From: Acarospora socialis
Taxonomy: Eukaryota; Ascomycota; Lecanoromycetes; Acarosporales; Acarosporaceae
Length of the DNA: 64,000 nt
Direction of reading: 5' to 3'
NCBI GenBank assembly: GCA_025617375.2
Contig: JAMYGW020000008.1
Span: 744,001 to 808,000 of the forward strand
The translations under genes and the position numbers were made by a program. The notes below the pieces were generated by a model. That model made no database searches, was not told where the DNA came from, and saw only the letters and a list, made by a program, of their open reading frames with translations. Below are positions 33,078 through 44,508 of the stretch, one piece after another. The number at the start of each line of letters is the position of its first letter. Position 1 is the stretch's first letter.

Positions 33078-35631
33078 ATGAACGGACACGGCAATGGCAA
33101 TCCAGCAGGATTCAGAATAGATGGGGACAAAGCACAGAATGGGTTACCAGCTCCTGACGATATATTCAAGGCTAGCTCGGTTGCTGAAATCCGAGCAACG
33201 CTGGCTCACCTCAACGACCGTGAAGCTTCTGTGACCGCCAGGCTGAACTCACTCATCGCGTCACAAAAAGACCTTTCGAGGGAGCTCGGTCGTCTCGATC
33301 TACTCAGAGCTCATCTAGGCTCTCAAGCTGTTGCGACACGGTCAATCAGCAATGGCATGCTCTCGAACGCTGCAACGACAGCAAACCGAATATCTAGTGC
33401 CGTTAAGAGGCTGGATCTTGAGCAATTACGCGTCAAGGCAACTTTGGATGTCGTCGAGCAGGTTGCAGAGCTAAAAGCTTGCGTGCTGGGGGTGACGGGC
33501 TCGATGGGCGCACCGCAAGACTGGGAGACAGCTGCTGGATATTTGAATAGAGCTTCCAAAATCCCCAAAGAGATAATAGTTGGTTCATTTGCAGAAGAGA
33601 TAGTACCCACCGCGGAGGTACCGGATCCGCCAGGCGTGACATTACACAATGCTGCCGAATCGTTGTGCGGGCTTTTTCTGAGAGAGTTTGAGAAAGCTGC
33701 AAAGGAAGGTAATGGCGCAAAGGTCACGAGGTTCTTCAAGTTATTTCCATTGATTGGAAAATCTGACGTGGGTCTGGATGTGTACGGGCGTTACGTCTGT
33801 CAGGGCGTCTCATCGAGAGCAAGAGCCAACCTAAATGCTGGTACGGGAGGCAACCAGAGAAAGGACACCTATTTTTACGCTAACGCGCTCACAAAACTCT
33901 TTGAGCATATTGCTCAGATAGTGGAAGGTCACGGTGGTCTTGTCGAACGTCATTATGGTGCTGGGAAGATGGTCAAGGTGATAGAGAAGCTCCAAGTCGA
34001 AGCCGATGTTCAGGGAGGTATCATACTTGAGACATGGGGAGATGAGCGGAATATCGATAGAAAGCTCACGGATATCAAATCCTATGCTTTCTCCTTTCTT
34101 GTTCAGAGTTTTCTTCCGACGCAGAGAGGATCTTCTGGCACTCCCCGCGCCAATTCGCCTGCCAACAAGGATGCTGATAGACGCATGAGCGAAGACGAGG
34201 GTGTGGACATGAAGGAAATTGATGGGCTTCTGGGCGAGATTGCTGTCATGCTTGGGCGTTGGTCACTCTACTGCCGATTTTTGGCTGCTAAATGTAAAGT
34301 AAGATTGTACTCCACCCTCATTACTTCCGCAACCAGCTCAGGTATTGTAGGATGCCGGTACCGATGATGCTGCAACAAATGAGCAAGATCGCCTCTCTCT
34401 CCCATCCCTACTGTTGAACTCAAGCCTGAGCAGGAAGGTCGCTGACCGATTGATCTCTCCTTTCGACTCGATGACAACATTTTTCTTCCGGCGATCGGTG
34501 GAGAAAGCTTTCCAGCTGGACGAGCAGCCACCGGACCTCAATCTTAACCTACATAAGCCACTAACCTCCAACCCGCCACACATCACCTCTGCCGTGGACG
34601 ATGTAATGTACATTGTCAACAAGGTCATCCAACAGTCTCTCGCGACCTCTCAAAGAGCCGTCGTCGCCAACGTCGTCCCGACCATTGCCCGAGTTCTCGG
34701 ATCCGACTTTATCGGCATGATCCAGCGCAAGATGCGCGACGAGAGCTATCCTAAAGCCGCGGTCCAAGGTGCCCTACCACCAGAACAGGTGATCGTCACC
34801 TTCCTCGTCCTGCTCAACAACCTCGACGTGGCGACCGACTACACCAAACGCATCGTCCGCACGCAAGTCGACATCAACCCCAACCAGCCCTCCACCGCCC
34901 ACGACGGAAACCCGCCTTCCACCCCCCTCACCGACCTCTTCCCCTTCGACCACGACTCCACCTTCGTCTCCACAACCCTACACACCCTCTCCACCAGCTT
35001 CGACACCAAAACAACCGAACTCATTACCGACGGCGTCTACGTCATCTTCAAAAACGTCACCAAACCCCGCCTGCGCCCCATCCTCTCCGACGCCTTCCGC
35101 GACATCGACTACCTCCTCACCGAAACCGACCTCGCCGACCTCGCCACCGACGCCGACCCGGACACCGACCCCTCCAACAACCCCGCCAGCGAGGATCTCG
35201 TCCAGCGCCGCTTCCAGGCCGGCTGGGACGCCCTGACGCGACCCCTCGCCCGCCTGCTGACGGAGCGCAACTTCGATCGCCTCCTCAGCTCTATCGTCGC
35301 GTACCTCGCCGAGGTGCTGGAGAAGCGGATCTGGAGCTACTACGGGCGCGTCAACGAGCTGGGCGCCGTGCGGCTGGAACGGGACGTGTCGGGGATTGTG
35401 GGGACGGTGGTGAGGGGCGGGCGGTATGCGTTGCGGGATGCGTTTGCGAGGTGCGTGCAGGTTTGTATGGTGATGAATATGGAGGAGGATGAGTGGGAGG
35501 AGGTGGTGAGGGGCGTTGGGGGGTGGGGAGATGTCGCGGGGGCTGGGAAGGACGGAGGGGAGGGGTTGTTGTGGAGGATTGATGCGGAGGAGAGGGCGCG
35601 GGCTAGGGGAATGGTGAGGAGGGGGAGGTGA
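33078..35631 (+). CDS. COG4: Conserved oligomeric Golgi complex subunit 4
   Basis: Two phase-0 exons (33078-34298, 34351-35631) give 833 residues. COG is an eight-subunit tether for retrograde vesicles within the Golgi; Cog4 in lobe A binds the SNARE Sed5. The N-terminal coiled coil (EIRATLAHLNDREASVTARL), GAPQDWETAAGYLNRASKIP, FLREFEKAAKEGNGAKVTRF with FKLFPLIGKSDVGLDVYGRY, and GGLVERHYGAGKMVKVIEKL are typical. The C-terminal domain holds VDDVMYIVNKVIQQSLATSQ and LLNNLDVATDYTKRIV. The second half of exon 2 is very C-rich in third codon positions, which opens long but meaningless frames on the other strand. The start at 33078 is the first ATG in frame. Confidence 0.92.
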
Positions 35632-36088
35632 GGTGGGGGTTGGGGGAGGTGTTTAGTTGCGATTGTGTGGTTTGCGAAATCCGGGTCCTTCTTACGCTGT
35701 TTTGTGCTGTAGAATTTGAATATTTTTCGAATAGTTACCACCCGCCAAGCTGAGCACCATCCCAAAAAAAGACTCGATGGTCTCGCTATACGTCTACTAT
35801 TCACGAGCACTACCTGAGCGTTCGGATTACCCTTGCGACCAAAGGTGCTCCATAAAGCCTCAAAAAGGGAGAAGAGGAGAAAGGGTATTATCTGGCGTCT
35901 TAGCGAGGAGAGTCAAGAGGGAGCTCGTTTCCATTTCATGTGTTTACTTGGACAGAGATGTGGGCGAGGATTAATGTGGTTCTAGCCTCTTAACAGTACG
36001 GAAAGACACCGACAGCAAACCTATTCAATCTCACAAGCCCTTGGAGCAGCCCAACGCACTGCCAGGTATCTCTATCCTTTATTCTATT
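35632..36088. other. Intergenic between convergent genes
   Basis: 457 nt between the COG4 and SUA5 stop codons. Only short frames (for example 35777-35974) with no family signal. Nothing else seen. Confidence 0.4.
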
Positions 36089-37573
36089 CTAAGTGATATA
36101 CACCCCCGCCGCCTTCCTCAGTCTATTCATGATGGCAGCCGCAGTATCACCCTCGGAATCAGAGATCCCTTCGACGAAAATGACGTCGACGTTCTTTCGG
36201 TCGAGGTCCCGTAATGCGGAGAAAAGGCCACGCGCGATGTGGTCGGTTGAGGAGCCGAGTCCTATGTCCCAGAGTTGGATTGGTGGGTCACTGGAGTTGA
36301 GTTGGAGGGAGATGGTGGATACTGTGGGTGTAGTGCGCGTTGTTGGCGGTTCGGTGGGATTGTCAAACATTGACTCGGTCCCGTTGGGATGAGTATTTGA
36401 GAACTTGGGGTTTGGTGATCTTGTCTCAGTTGTGTCCTCGGTGTTTCCGTTCGCTATGACTGTGCTTGAAGTAGGGGTTGTAGCCCCAGCCGTCTTCAAG
36501 CCCAGCCATTTGTCCCAGGTCTTTGTTCGTACTATTCCGATACTCCCGTTTTGGCCCAGATGCTTTTGGACGACGTGTGTTGACGGTTGTCCAGTATTTG
36601 CATCATATAAAACCACTGTAGCCCTCGGAGAGTAATGTTTATACTTCATCCCTGGCGCCTTCGGTGCTGTATTATTCTCGGATCCATCCTTATATCCAAT
36701 TACTACGTTCTCCCAGCCCCAACACTCGCGCAGTTGCTCGATGCTGATTCCTCCCGGTCTGAGTATTACCGGGGGGTCGGACAGACCATCTACCACGGTA
36801 CTCTCAACGCCGACAGTGCAAGGCCCACCATCGAGGATAATCTCAATTCGACCATTTAGATCGTGCTTCACGTGCTCAGCGGTAGTGGGTGATGGCCTCG
36901 TGGATGCGTTAGCAGAGGGCGCGGCTAAAGGCACGCCAGCAAGCTTGATCAGGGCGAGAGCTAGGAGAGAGTTAGGCATACGTGCGCCAAAGGTAGGCAG
37001 CCCTGCTGTGACTTCGGGGCTCAGGACCGAGTCCTCTGGATTTGGCAGAATAATCGTCAACGGGCCTGGCCAGAACCTCCAGATGAGTGGCCTGTAAATA
37101 TCCGGAATCGAATCTGGAGGGTATCTATTGATATCCCGCTTCGCCCCAAACGTTCTCTCCAGCTCAGTCGGTTGACTTGGTCTGAATCCATTCTTGTACC
37201 GTGACGGCTGCAACAGTCCTCTCAATTGCTCTAGGCAGCAGATATGGACTATAAGGGGATTATCTGACGGCCTCTGTTTTGCCTCATATATTCCTCGTAC
37301 AGCCGAACTTCTTGTTGCATCCGCACCAAGGCCGTAGACTGTCTCTGTGGGGAAAGCGACAGGAATATCTGACTCCCTCATGCTCTTGGCCGCCGTTCGA
37401 AGATTCATAGCATCGGGACTACTGCCCGGTAAATCAATAGTCCAGTTACCAAGGAAAGATCTCTGGCCATCGTTGAATGTCAAAGGCCCGAACTTCGATG
37501 CATCAACCGGTAAAATACGGGTATCCCTTTCCGTGATGTGGCGGGACTTAGTTTGGTGCGTCTCCTCCGCCAT
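36089..37573 (-). CDS. SUA5: Threonylcarbamoyl-AMP synthase (Sua5/YrdC)
   Basis: One uninterrupted frame gives 494 residues. Sua5 makes threonylcarbamoyl-AMP from threonine, bicarbonate and ATP, the first step of the t6A modification at position 37 of ANN-decoding tRNAs. The YrdC fold occupies residues ~60-290: IPVAFPTETVYGLGADATRS, GIYEAKQRPSDNPLIVHI, WPGPLTIILPNP, FGARMPNSLLALALIKLAGV, APSANASTRPSPTTAEHV and VGVESTVVDGLSDPPVILRP. After the linker KAPGMKYKHYSPRATVVLYD comes the Sua5 C-terminal domain, ending ALRDLDRKNVDVIFVEGISD. The linker-to-C-domain region has an extra Thr/Asn-rich insert of ~60 residues, likely disordered. The start at 37573 is the first ATG in a clear promoter context. 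Confidence 0.92.
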   Translation of the reverse strand: MAEETHQTKSRHITERDTRILPVDASKFGPLTFNDGQRSFLGNWTIDLPGSSPDAMNLRTAAKSMRESDIPVAFPTETVYGLGADATRSSAVRGIYEAKQRPSDNPLIVHICCLEQLRGLLQPSRYKNGFRPSQPTELERTFGAKRDINRYPPDSIPDIYRPLIWRFWPGPLTIILPNPEDSVLSPEVTAGLPTFGARMPNSLLALALIKLAGVPLAAPSANASTRPSPTTAEHVKHDLNGRIEIILDGGPCTVGVESTVVDGLSDPPVILRPGGISIEQLRECWGWENVVIGYKDGSENNTAPKAPGMKYKHYSPRATVVLYDANTGQPSTHVVQKHLGQNGSIGIVRTKTWDKWLGLKTAGATTPTSSTVIANGNTEDTTETRSPNPKFSNTHPNGTESMFDNPTEPPTTRTTPTVSTISLQLNSSDPPIQLWDIGLGSSTDHIARGLFSALRDLDRKNVDVIFVEGISDSEGDTAAAIMNRLRKAAGVYIT

Positions 37574-38497
37574 TCCACCAACGGACCTGGTGGTCCAGAG
37601 TAAGGAAACTGGGAACAGACGTCTGCAGCCCTGGAGCTGGAGTCGGAGCTTCGTGATGGGCGTTGTCGAGAAGCTGTATGCCTAAGAGAGCAAACCTTGC
37701 AGCTGAGTTTCTTTAGTAAAACCCAGACAAAAGCCAGGACATATAATAGATTCATCTACTGTAACGATATCTAACTAGGGTTTAACGTGTTACAACGAAT
37801 ACCTTCGGTGGACCCTGAATTTAACCTGAGACTTATTTAGACCCGAATAAATAATTAATTACTCCAATGGACCCCTCTATCAGATACGCCTAAGTTCATG
37901 CCTAAACCCACGCCTGAGATATACTAACGCCCAAGTTCACACTCAAGCCAACGCCTAAGCATAAGTCTAGATTCTCGCCTTTGAGTAGACCTCTTGCCTA
38001 TAGCTCGAACACTTTTCGCTTGATGTTATCGATAACTCGTCCTCCCTTGCCGCCAACCTCACCTCCGCTTCGATATGAGCAATGGTCGTACCGTCTCCTT
38101 CCCGGGGTTCTCTTCGCCCTTCTTGCCTGCCGAACCCAACTCCTCCTCCCAAGGCCCATACTCCCCTGCCTCACTGTAACCCTTCATATCAAGCACATGC
38201 CAGACTGCAAAAGCCGTGCCGTTGAATTGCCTCTGCATCGTGGAATTCCGGCCAGAGGGCACCTCACAATCCTTCCCGCGATGATTAGGTGCCATCTCGA
38301 AACTGAATGTCAGAAGTGAGGGTGTTGCTGTGGTATAGTCTCATAGCATCTCCCGTAACCAGTCTAGATCTTTCTCCTGCAACCTCAGCCTTTTGCAAGC
38401 TCGCGATCGGACGGGTCATCTAGCTGCTTAGGTTCCGGGTGTGATGACTCTTCTTCTCTCATTCTATCAAGCATCTTGGAGTACTCGTGTGAGACGT
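37574..38497. other. Accessory intergenic region with repeats and a decayed gene
   Basis: 924 nt between SUA5 and the NLR-like gene. 37780-37870 is AT-rich. 37880-37985 carries short degenerate repeats of the type CGCCTAAGTTCA / CGCCCAAGTTCA / CGCCTAAGCATA. The rest is a decayed coding sequence (next entry). This differs in texture from the housekeeping stretches on either side. Confidence 0.5.
37967..38475 (-). pseudogene. Decayed coding sequence of unknown function
   Basis: On the minus strand, coding-like segments follow one another in shifting frames: EYSKMLDRMREEESSHPEPK with LDDPSDREL, then LRLQEKDLDWLREML, then (after an in-frame TGA near 38336) DYTTATPSLLTFSFEMAPNH, GKDCEVPSGRN, FNGTAFAVWHVLDMKGYSEA and GEYGPWEEELG, and finally GDGTTIAHIEAEVRLAARED in yet another frame. 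That is about two frame changes and one stop over ~500 nt. No splice sites explain them well. I do not recognise the parent family. It lies immediately downstream of the NLR-like gene on the same strand. A real gene with unusual introns is the alternative. Confidence 0.45.
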
Positions 38498-41400
38498 TCA
38501 CTGTGTATTGATGGTCCGGTCCATAAACCTCTTAAACCCTGCACAAGCTCTCTGATAAAGAGAAGATGCATCATCAAACTTGCGCTGGTATCCCAAGCTC
38601 TTGGCCAGTTCACCAGCAGTTACTATGGTGCGTGGATCCAGCCAGCCCAATGTCTCCTCAAATCCTTTCAATGCTCGTCGGAACCACTTCTCAGCTGCAT
38701 CATGCTTGCCCTGCTTTGCAAATAGCCTACCTATACCACCAATGCTTGATAGTGTATCCGGGTGATTCATTCCTAGCCTCTTCTCACGTACTTCAAGGAC
38801 CTGCTGATATATTTTCGCAGCTGGCTCATACTTTCCCTGTCTTACAAGTGCGAGTGCGAGGTTGTCCTGACAGGTCAGTGCTGCTTCACACTCTTCTCCT
38901 AAGACCTTCTCATATCCAAGCGATGCTTTTCGGGATATATCCTCCGCCGCCTCGTAATGTCCGTTTGCCAGAAGCCACCAACCTCGTAATTTCAGGCAAT
39001 CAAGATACTTAAGATCGTTCCTATCTAACAGCATCCGGCGTATCCCATAACACTCCATACTGTATGTGTGAGCAACTTCATCCCGTCCCTGCAATATATT
39101 ATACCAAGCTACATCATACAAGAGGTCTGCACGATCTAGCCGGCTAGAGTCAGTCCTGTTGCTGTACTTCAACACCGCTTGAGCGTGTGGGAGAAGGGTT
39201 TCGCATGTCTTCCATTTTTCAATGTGGCGGCCATCTGGAAATTTTGCTGACAACACCTTTAACGCATCTTCCCTGTAGATCACATGGGTACCCTCCTTCT
39301 CAAGCCAGTTCTGTGTGGATAACTGCACAAGGCGATGCATCACGAAGGTCTCCCCACCGGTCTCGGCTCTGATCAAAGAGAAAGCTTGCAAGGTTCCGAT
39401 AGCTTTAGTGTACTCAACAAACTGGTCGTCTTCTTTCCGTAGCAATAACTTTGGGACTCCTTGCCGATCCAGGAGGGCCATGAGAGATAAAATCTCGGAT
39501 GCCCTAGGTGCTTGGCGTCTTATTTGGTTGAATGACAACATCCATGTTCGGAACACCGCATTCGGGCTACCCAACTCTCTTCTAGGATCCTGGAGTTCCT
39601 CGGATAAGCATTCCTTCAGGTTCAAGTCATCGTTCTCCACCTCCGCTAGATACTCTTTTAGAGACACGTTGTAGTTGCTCACGTAAGCTGCGGACTGCGT
39701 TATAGCAAGGGGTAGGCATCCCAGGGCCTCCACAAGCTTGCCTGCATCTGCTGCGTTCCAACGATTTTCTGGTATTTTCGACTTCAGCAAGGTTCCAGCG
39801 TCTGGCGGCGAGAATTGCTCAATCTCTATTGGTGTATTACCGTTAGCAAGGTCCTTCCCAAGGATGCTATTTCTCGTCGTGATTAGGATTGAGCCTTTCG
39901 AGTGTCGCGGTATATAGGATGCTAAACCGCTTGGCGATGTGTTTTCATCTGGTGGTGGATCTAAGACAGGCTTCGGAAAGAACAACTCTGTGTCGTCGGC
40001 ATTGTCTAGAATCATCAGCCAGTTGCCATGGGCCTCATCGTTAAGCCACTTGTGCACAAGCTGACGCGTGTCGACCTCTGGCTTATCGTATCCGGGAATG
40101 TTCAACTTCTCGGCGATGCTTTGGTAGGCTTGGTCAAACCTAGACTTGTTTGCGGCATGGACCCAGAAGACCTGGCGGTGCTGTTGTTTGAATCTATGTG
40201 CGTACTCGATAGCTATCTGAGATTTCCTGTCAAATGATTTAGTGACAAGACGCAATAACTCGGTAATGACGCGGTGTGGATAGGGCTATACAGGGATAGA
40301 CATGATTGCGTGAGGATGTTAGGCAAGGCCAGAATATTCAGCAATTAGGGCCATGTAAAGAATGTAGCAGACTTCTTGTTGGGATTGTGCCGAGGATGAG
40401 GAGGTTGGGGTAGACCGTAGTATCCTTACCCGACGCCTCCTATGCCAAACAGTGCAACACGCCGCCGATTAGTCCGGAACTGTATATTGATCTTCTTGAT
40501 AACGTCTTCACGTCCGACGAAGTCATTGTCTTGCTCAAATGGAACGATGAACGCAGGTTTAGCGGGGAGAGATGGGGCTATTGCGCCGAATCAGCTACCT
40601 TTCGACCAGAAGTTGTTCGATAAGTACTAGCGATTGATGCTACTCGATGGAAGAAATCAACAGAATATTGCAGGATAGATCATAAAAGAAGTTGTCACAC
40701 TAGGGCGGTCTCCTTAGGACGTCACGAACGCAGATCGAGCATCTTGGCACCAGCAGTGGTAGTGGTGGCTTGGAGGGCCCCAGATTGTGATCAAAGCAAC
40801 CCGCAAACTGTACACTCGTGGAATTGATCGGCCCTCCAAAAAAAATCAGAATATCACACACTACGTACCAGTCGGATTGCGGAGTTGAGATGCGCAGGCC
40901 TGTATCTGACTCCATTGCTCGCCAGTATACTCCTGTGTTGCGACCTTCGTCCTGTCCATTTCTTTCCATTCTTCGAGCGCCACCTGCTCCAGGCCGTGCT
41001 GAACATTGAAGCGAAAATAAACCTTCTGTTCGACTCCATATCGATGCTTCATCTCTTCTCTGAATTCTCGAGCAACTCTTTCGGTATCAGTCGCAGCATC
41101 CTTTAGCGATTCGAACAGTGGCCGGATTTCTCTTCCAATGTCTCTCGATGTAAGGATGCCTGTGCCAATGCTGACGACGCAACCTATGTCCCTCGTTGAT
41201 GGCCAAATGTGCCTTGCCTCATCCAGTAACGGCCTAATGGGATTGTTATACCCAAGGCCACCATCAACGTACGCTGTTGGAGGATTGCCGATCAACATTG
41301 GTGGGAAGAATGTTGGTGCAGCAGAGGTTGCTCGGCAGGCTTGCCATATAGGGCAGTCGTCGATGTCGTTCCAGGAACTCTCATAGTTTCTAAATCGAAA

Positions 41401-42091
41401 ATGTTTCCCCATTTTCTCAGAGGTGACACACAAACAGCTAAAATAATATCAGCGAAGCGTCACAGCTGTGCGTGGACCTTTCATACACTTTGCATCGTGG
41501 AGTTTCATTACTTCGCGAAGCTTCGAACCTCAATGGTACATCCTCTTTTGTGGCTGCTTTTTCCCCTAGATGCGTTTTTACCAGCCCCTTGACAGCGTCC
41601 TCTAGAGGTTTAGGATTGAACCGTTGTTGGCCCCTGGCAACGGTAAGAAATTTCCCAACCTTGCTCCCAGAAATGAGGCTCTCGATCGGAAAGATTCGTG
41701 GTGCCATCTTGATGTACTCCTCAATGCAGGTGTCAATATCCATCCGGAGTACTCCCAACATGACGGCGATAAGCCTGTGTTTGCTTCAGTGGCCAACTTT
41801 GCCAAAGCGCTGGGACAAATTTCTACTCACCCGCCTGTCGAAGTGCCGGCAATGAGGTCAAAGTATTCGCATGGCAGCACCCGACGCGCAGGTTGTTTCG
41901 CCGCACCCTCGCCTTCATCCAATTTCCTCTCCAGAGCACGCATTATCGCTCTGAGGATGTACAAGGAAGACAAGCCTCGAATACCACCCCCATCTGAGAG
42001 ACACAACATCAACCGTCTGATCCTTTTGCGGTTTTGGGGAATCAGTGTACTTACCAAGAGAGAGCAGTCGAAGTGGTCGGGAGTCATCCAT
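38498..42091 (-). CDS. Patatin / NB-ARC / TPR NLR-like protein
   Basis: Six exons on the minus strand (42091-42055, 41993-41831, 41774-41487, 41437-40869, 40577-40430, 40226-38498) give 977 residues. The order is that of fungal NOD-like receptors: a patatin phospholipase domain as effector, a nucleotide-binding switch and a repeat sensor. Patatin residues are intact: the oxyanion loop DGGGIRG (13-19), nucleophile Ser64 in GTSTGG and Asp221 in DGG. The NB-ARC part has the P-loop GIGGVGKS (397-404, split by intron 5), Walker B LMILDNADD (472-480), GSILITTRN and LPLAITQSAAYV. The C-terminal ~230 residues contain TPR units of the 42-residue kind (YQQVLEVREKRLGMNHPDTL, ALKGFEETLGWLDPRTIV). Such proteins act, or are thought to act, in non-self recognition and regulated cell death. 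Introns 4 (291 nt) and 5 (203 nt) are long for this window; the exon-5 acceptor is the least certain junction. Confidence 0.88.
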
Positions 42092-42559
42092 TCTCTGTTG
42101 AACAACGATTCGTTTGAATCTCACTTTGCGAAACTCTGCCTAAGTCCGGTTATCGCAGCCTTGCAGGGCGGACAGCGAAGAGCATATCAGCACAATTGCT
42201 GGCTGGCGGTGCGGTTCAGCCTGTGAGATCCATGACGGATAGCAGCAACGGACAACAAGATGCGCACTGCGAAACTGAAACGAAAGAGAGAAAGACAGGC
42301 TGTGGTGATGAGATCCTAGGGTGGTACGAGTACGTTGAGCGCGGCTGAACGTGGGGGCTGAACGCCACAACTTGGTTGCACATAACGTCCATTACCATAC
42401 CTACAATGTAGTAACGCACCTAAAAGTAATTTATTCCGTACCAAGACCATGACCCAAACCTTGCCAAAAAGAGCGCTTATCGTTACATCTGAAAGGATGT
42501 CTGTCCGCCCAGAACTCGGTCAAGGCGTCGCAAAGAGGATGGACGGCCAAAAGCCCGCC
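42092..42559. promoter_or_regulatory. Promoter region of the NLR-like gene
   Basis: 468 nt between the NLR-like start and the RAD21 stop codon. No supported gene. It includes the RAD21 3' UTR. Confidence 0.4.
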
Positions 42560-44508
42560 CTATGCGCCTAGTGCCTCAACAACGACATCATTGTCAGTCA
42601 ACTGTTCCTCAATTTCTCCACCGGCCTCCTTCTCTGCCCAAGCACCCCAAAGTCCTCTTTTTCCTCTGACCCTCAGAGGGCCCCCCAATTCGCCTTCCGC
42701 TTGCTCTACCTTCACAGCGTCCTTTGTTGCCAGCACAAGAATTTCGAAGAACATCTTTGTGGCGTCCGCTCTACTAGTTGTGCGTTCAGGTAGCAAGTCT
42801 TGGAAGAGCACGCTCGCTTTTGTGCGCTGCGACTGGCTTTCAGCCGCTGATGGCCCGAACCGATCCCGTAGCAGGTGCACGGCATGCTTCGTTCCGAGGG
42901 ACACAACACCATCATCTGCAGGGTGTAAAAGAGGTGCCGTAGTGACATCGAACGGATCCGCTGCCGGCGTGACGGCGTCTTCATCAGTTCCACCAATAGC
43001 ATGGGTGCCACCCAAGTCTTCATCCTCCATCGGCAAGCTGGTTTCGTCGTTCGCAGGGAGCTCGAGAATCTCCGAGCTTTCTTTGACAATGGTGGGTTCA
43101 TCAAATGCAACTCCCTCACCTACAACGGCAAATACGTCGTCTTCCCCAAGTTCAAGTTGCGGTCCATCACCCGTGCCAATCTCCATCTCCTTGTCGCCAA
43201 CGTCAGCAACAACACTATCCCGCTTTCGCTTCAGTTCCCCTGATCGCCTGACTACTTCAAGTGACAAGATGCCCCTCAATTCTGGTGCCCAGCCTTTAAC
43301 TCTTCCATCACCCATAATATTCGACACAAAGCCACCATTTCGTTGCATGTTCATCAAGGTGAGTAGCATTGGATCTCGGGGAAGAAAGGACGCAGGCTTC
43401 AAGATCTTCGACCGGTCCTCCTGCTGCGCCTTGATCTCGCTACTGTGAAGAACGGTGTCTGCGTCCGGTTGGATGACTTTTCGCTTTTTGGCTTTGTGAG
43501 CATGGTGCACTGAGATCTCGTCAGGTTCGAAGACCGTGGACTCAAGATCTCGGACCACACTTGATCGCGCAGAAGACAGAGGCGATTGTGATTCTCTCTG
43601 TAGTCGGTTGTCGATTGGTGCTACTTCCGCTGGTGGCTCGTCGTCGTTAATCCTAAAGCCGAAATCATCACCCCCGCCCATAGCAGTGTCCCCATCTACT
43701 CCGAGGAAGTTGTTGATATCGTCGTACGCAGATGGCACAGCTGTGCTCGGTCGCGTTCGTGCCGGTTCGCTCTCGGCAATCCCTGATGGCAGGTCGTCTG
43801 CATCGAACAATTTGCTCCCATCCCCGATGATGTCATCCGCTACCGGCCGTGCAGCAGGCGCATCTCTTCCGACCTCCATACTTGGTCCTTCGCCAACAAT
43901 ATCCTCGCCAAAGTCAATTTCCATTCCCTCAGCATCTAGAAGTTGAGGCTGATCTTGTTTCGCGTTCCGACCTTGTTCAAAGTCCAGTGGTTGCAACGAA
44001 CTGGTCCAATCGGCAGCGTCATTCCCAAATCCGCCCAAATCCATATCAGAAGGCTGCGTAAGGAGAAGCGAGGCATCGGGCATGGCAGTCAGAAGATCGA
44101 CGTCGGCAAGGACATCGGGAAGTGTGAGCGCGGCCGCATCGTGGCCGTTTGCATTGGTAGGCAGATCGAGCTGCTTGCCTGGACGGAAAGCCTGCATACC
44201 GGTCAGTAACCCAGTCGCAAAGGTCTCTAATCAGACATGTATACCATCTTGATTTTGATGATTGCTTCATTGCAGTCGTCCAACAAATAGCGCGCTTTTC
44301 TACTGTATATCCTGACCACCCCCAGTAACAGTTGTCCGCTCAGGCGCAACGCTTTTGGCGCCTGAGTTGTACCTACTATCAAGTTCACACTACTTTCAAT
44401 GTCTGATTGAAGCACGTGTGTCTTCGAGACTTTGCGCTCCAGGTTCGCCGACAGCCAGACGTCCGCCAATGGCCCCGTCTTTGAGAGGAGCGTCTCCGAG
44501 TAAAACAT
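42560..44508 (-). CDS. RAD21: Cohesin kleisin subunit RAD21/SCC1
   Basis: Two phase-0 exons on the minus strand (44508-44245, 44191-42560) give 631 residues. This kleisin closes the cohesin ring by linking Smc3 and Smc1. The N-terminus MFYSETLLSKTGPLADVWLS with ANLERKVSKTHVLQSDI, and RLSGQLLLGVVRIYSRKARY with LLDDCNEAIIKIKM, is the classic Smc3-binding domain. The C-terminal winged helix (ATKMFFEILVLATKDAVKVE) binds Smc1. The long acidic middle carries two separase-like motifs with the ExGR core: DFEQGRN at about 158-164 and SMEVGRD at about 192-198. Rad21 rather than meiotic Rec8 is preferred because of the N-terminal identity and the motif spacing. A 285-codon frame on the opposite strand is a shadow. 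Confidence 0.92.

Noticed and set aside
35340-35810. Minus-strand frame of 156 codons
   Set aside because: Antisense to the C-terminal COG4 exon. It is explained by strong C/G bias in third positions.
42591-43448. Plus-strand frame of 285 codons
   Set aside because: It lies wholly antisense to the RAD21 coding exon, is Ser/Thr/Pro-rich and has no family signal. The RAD21 domains on the other strand are clear.
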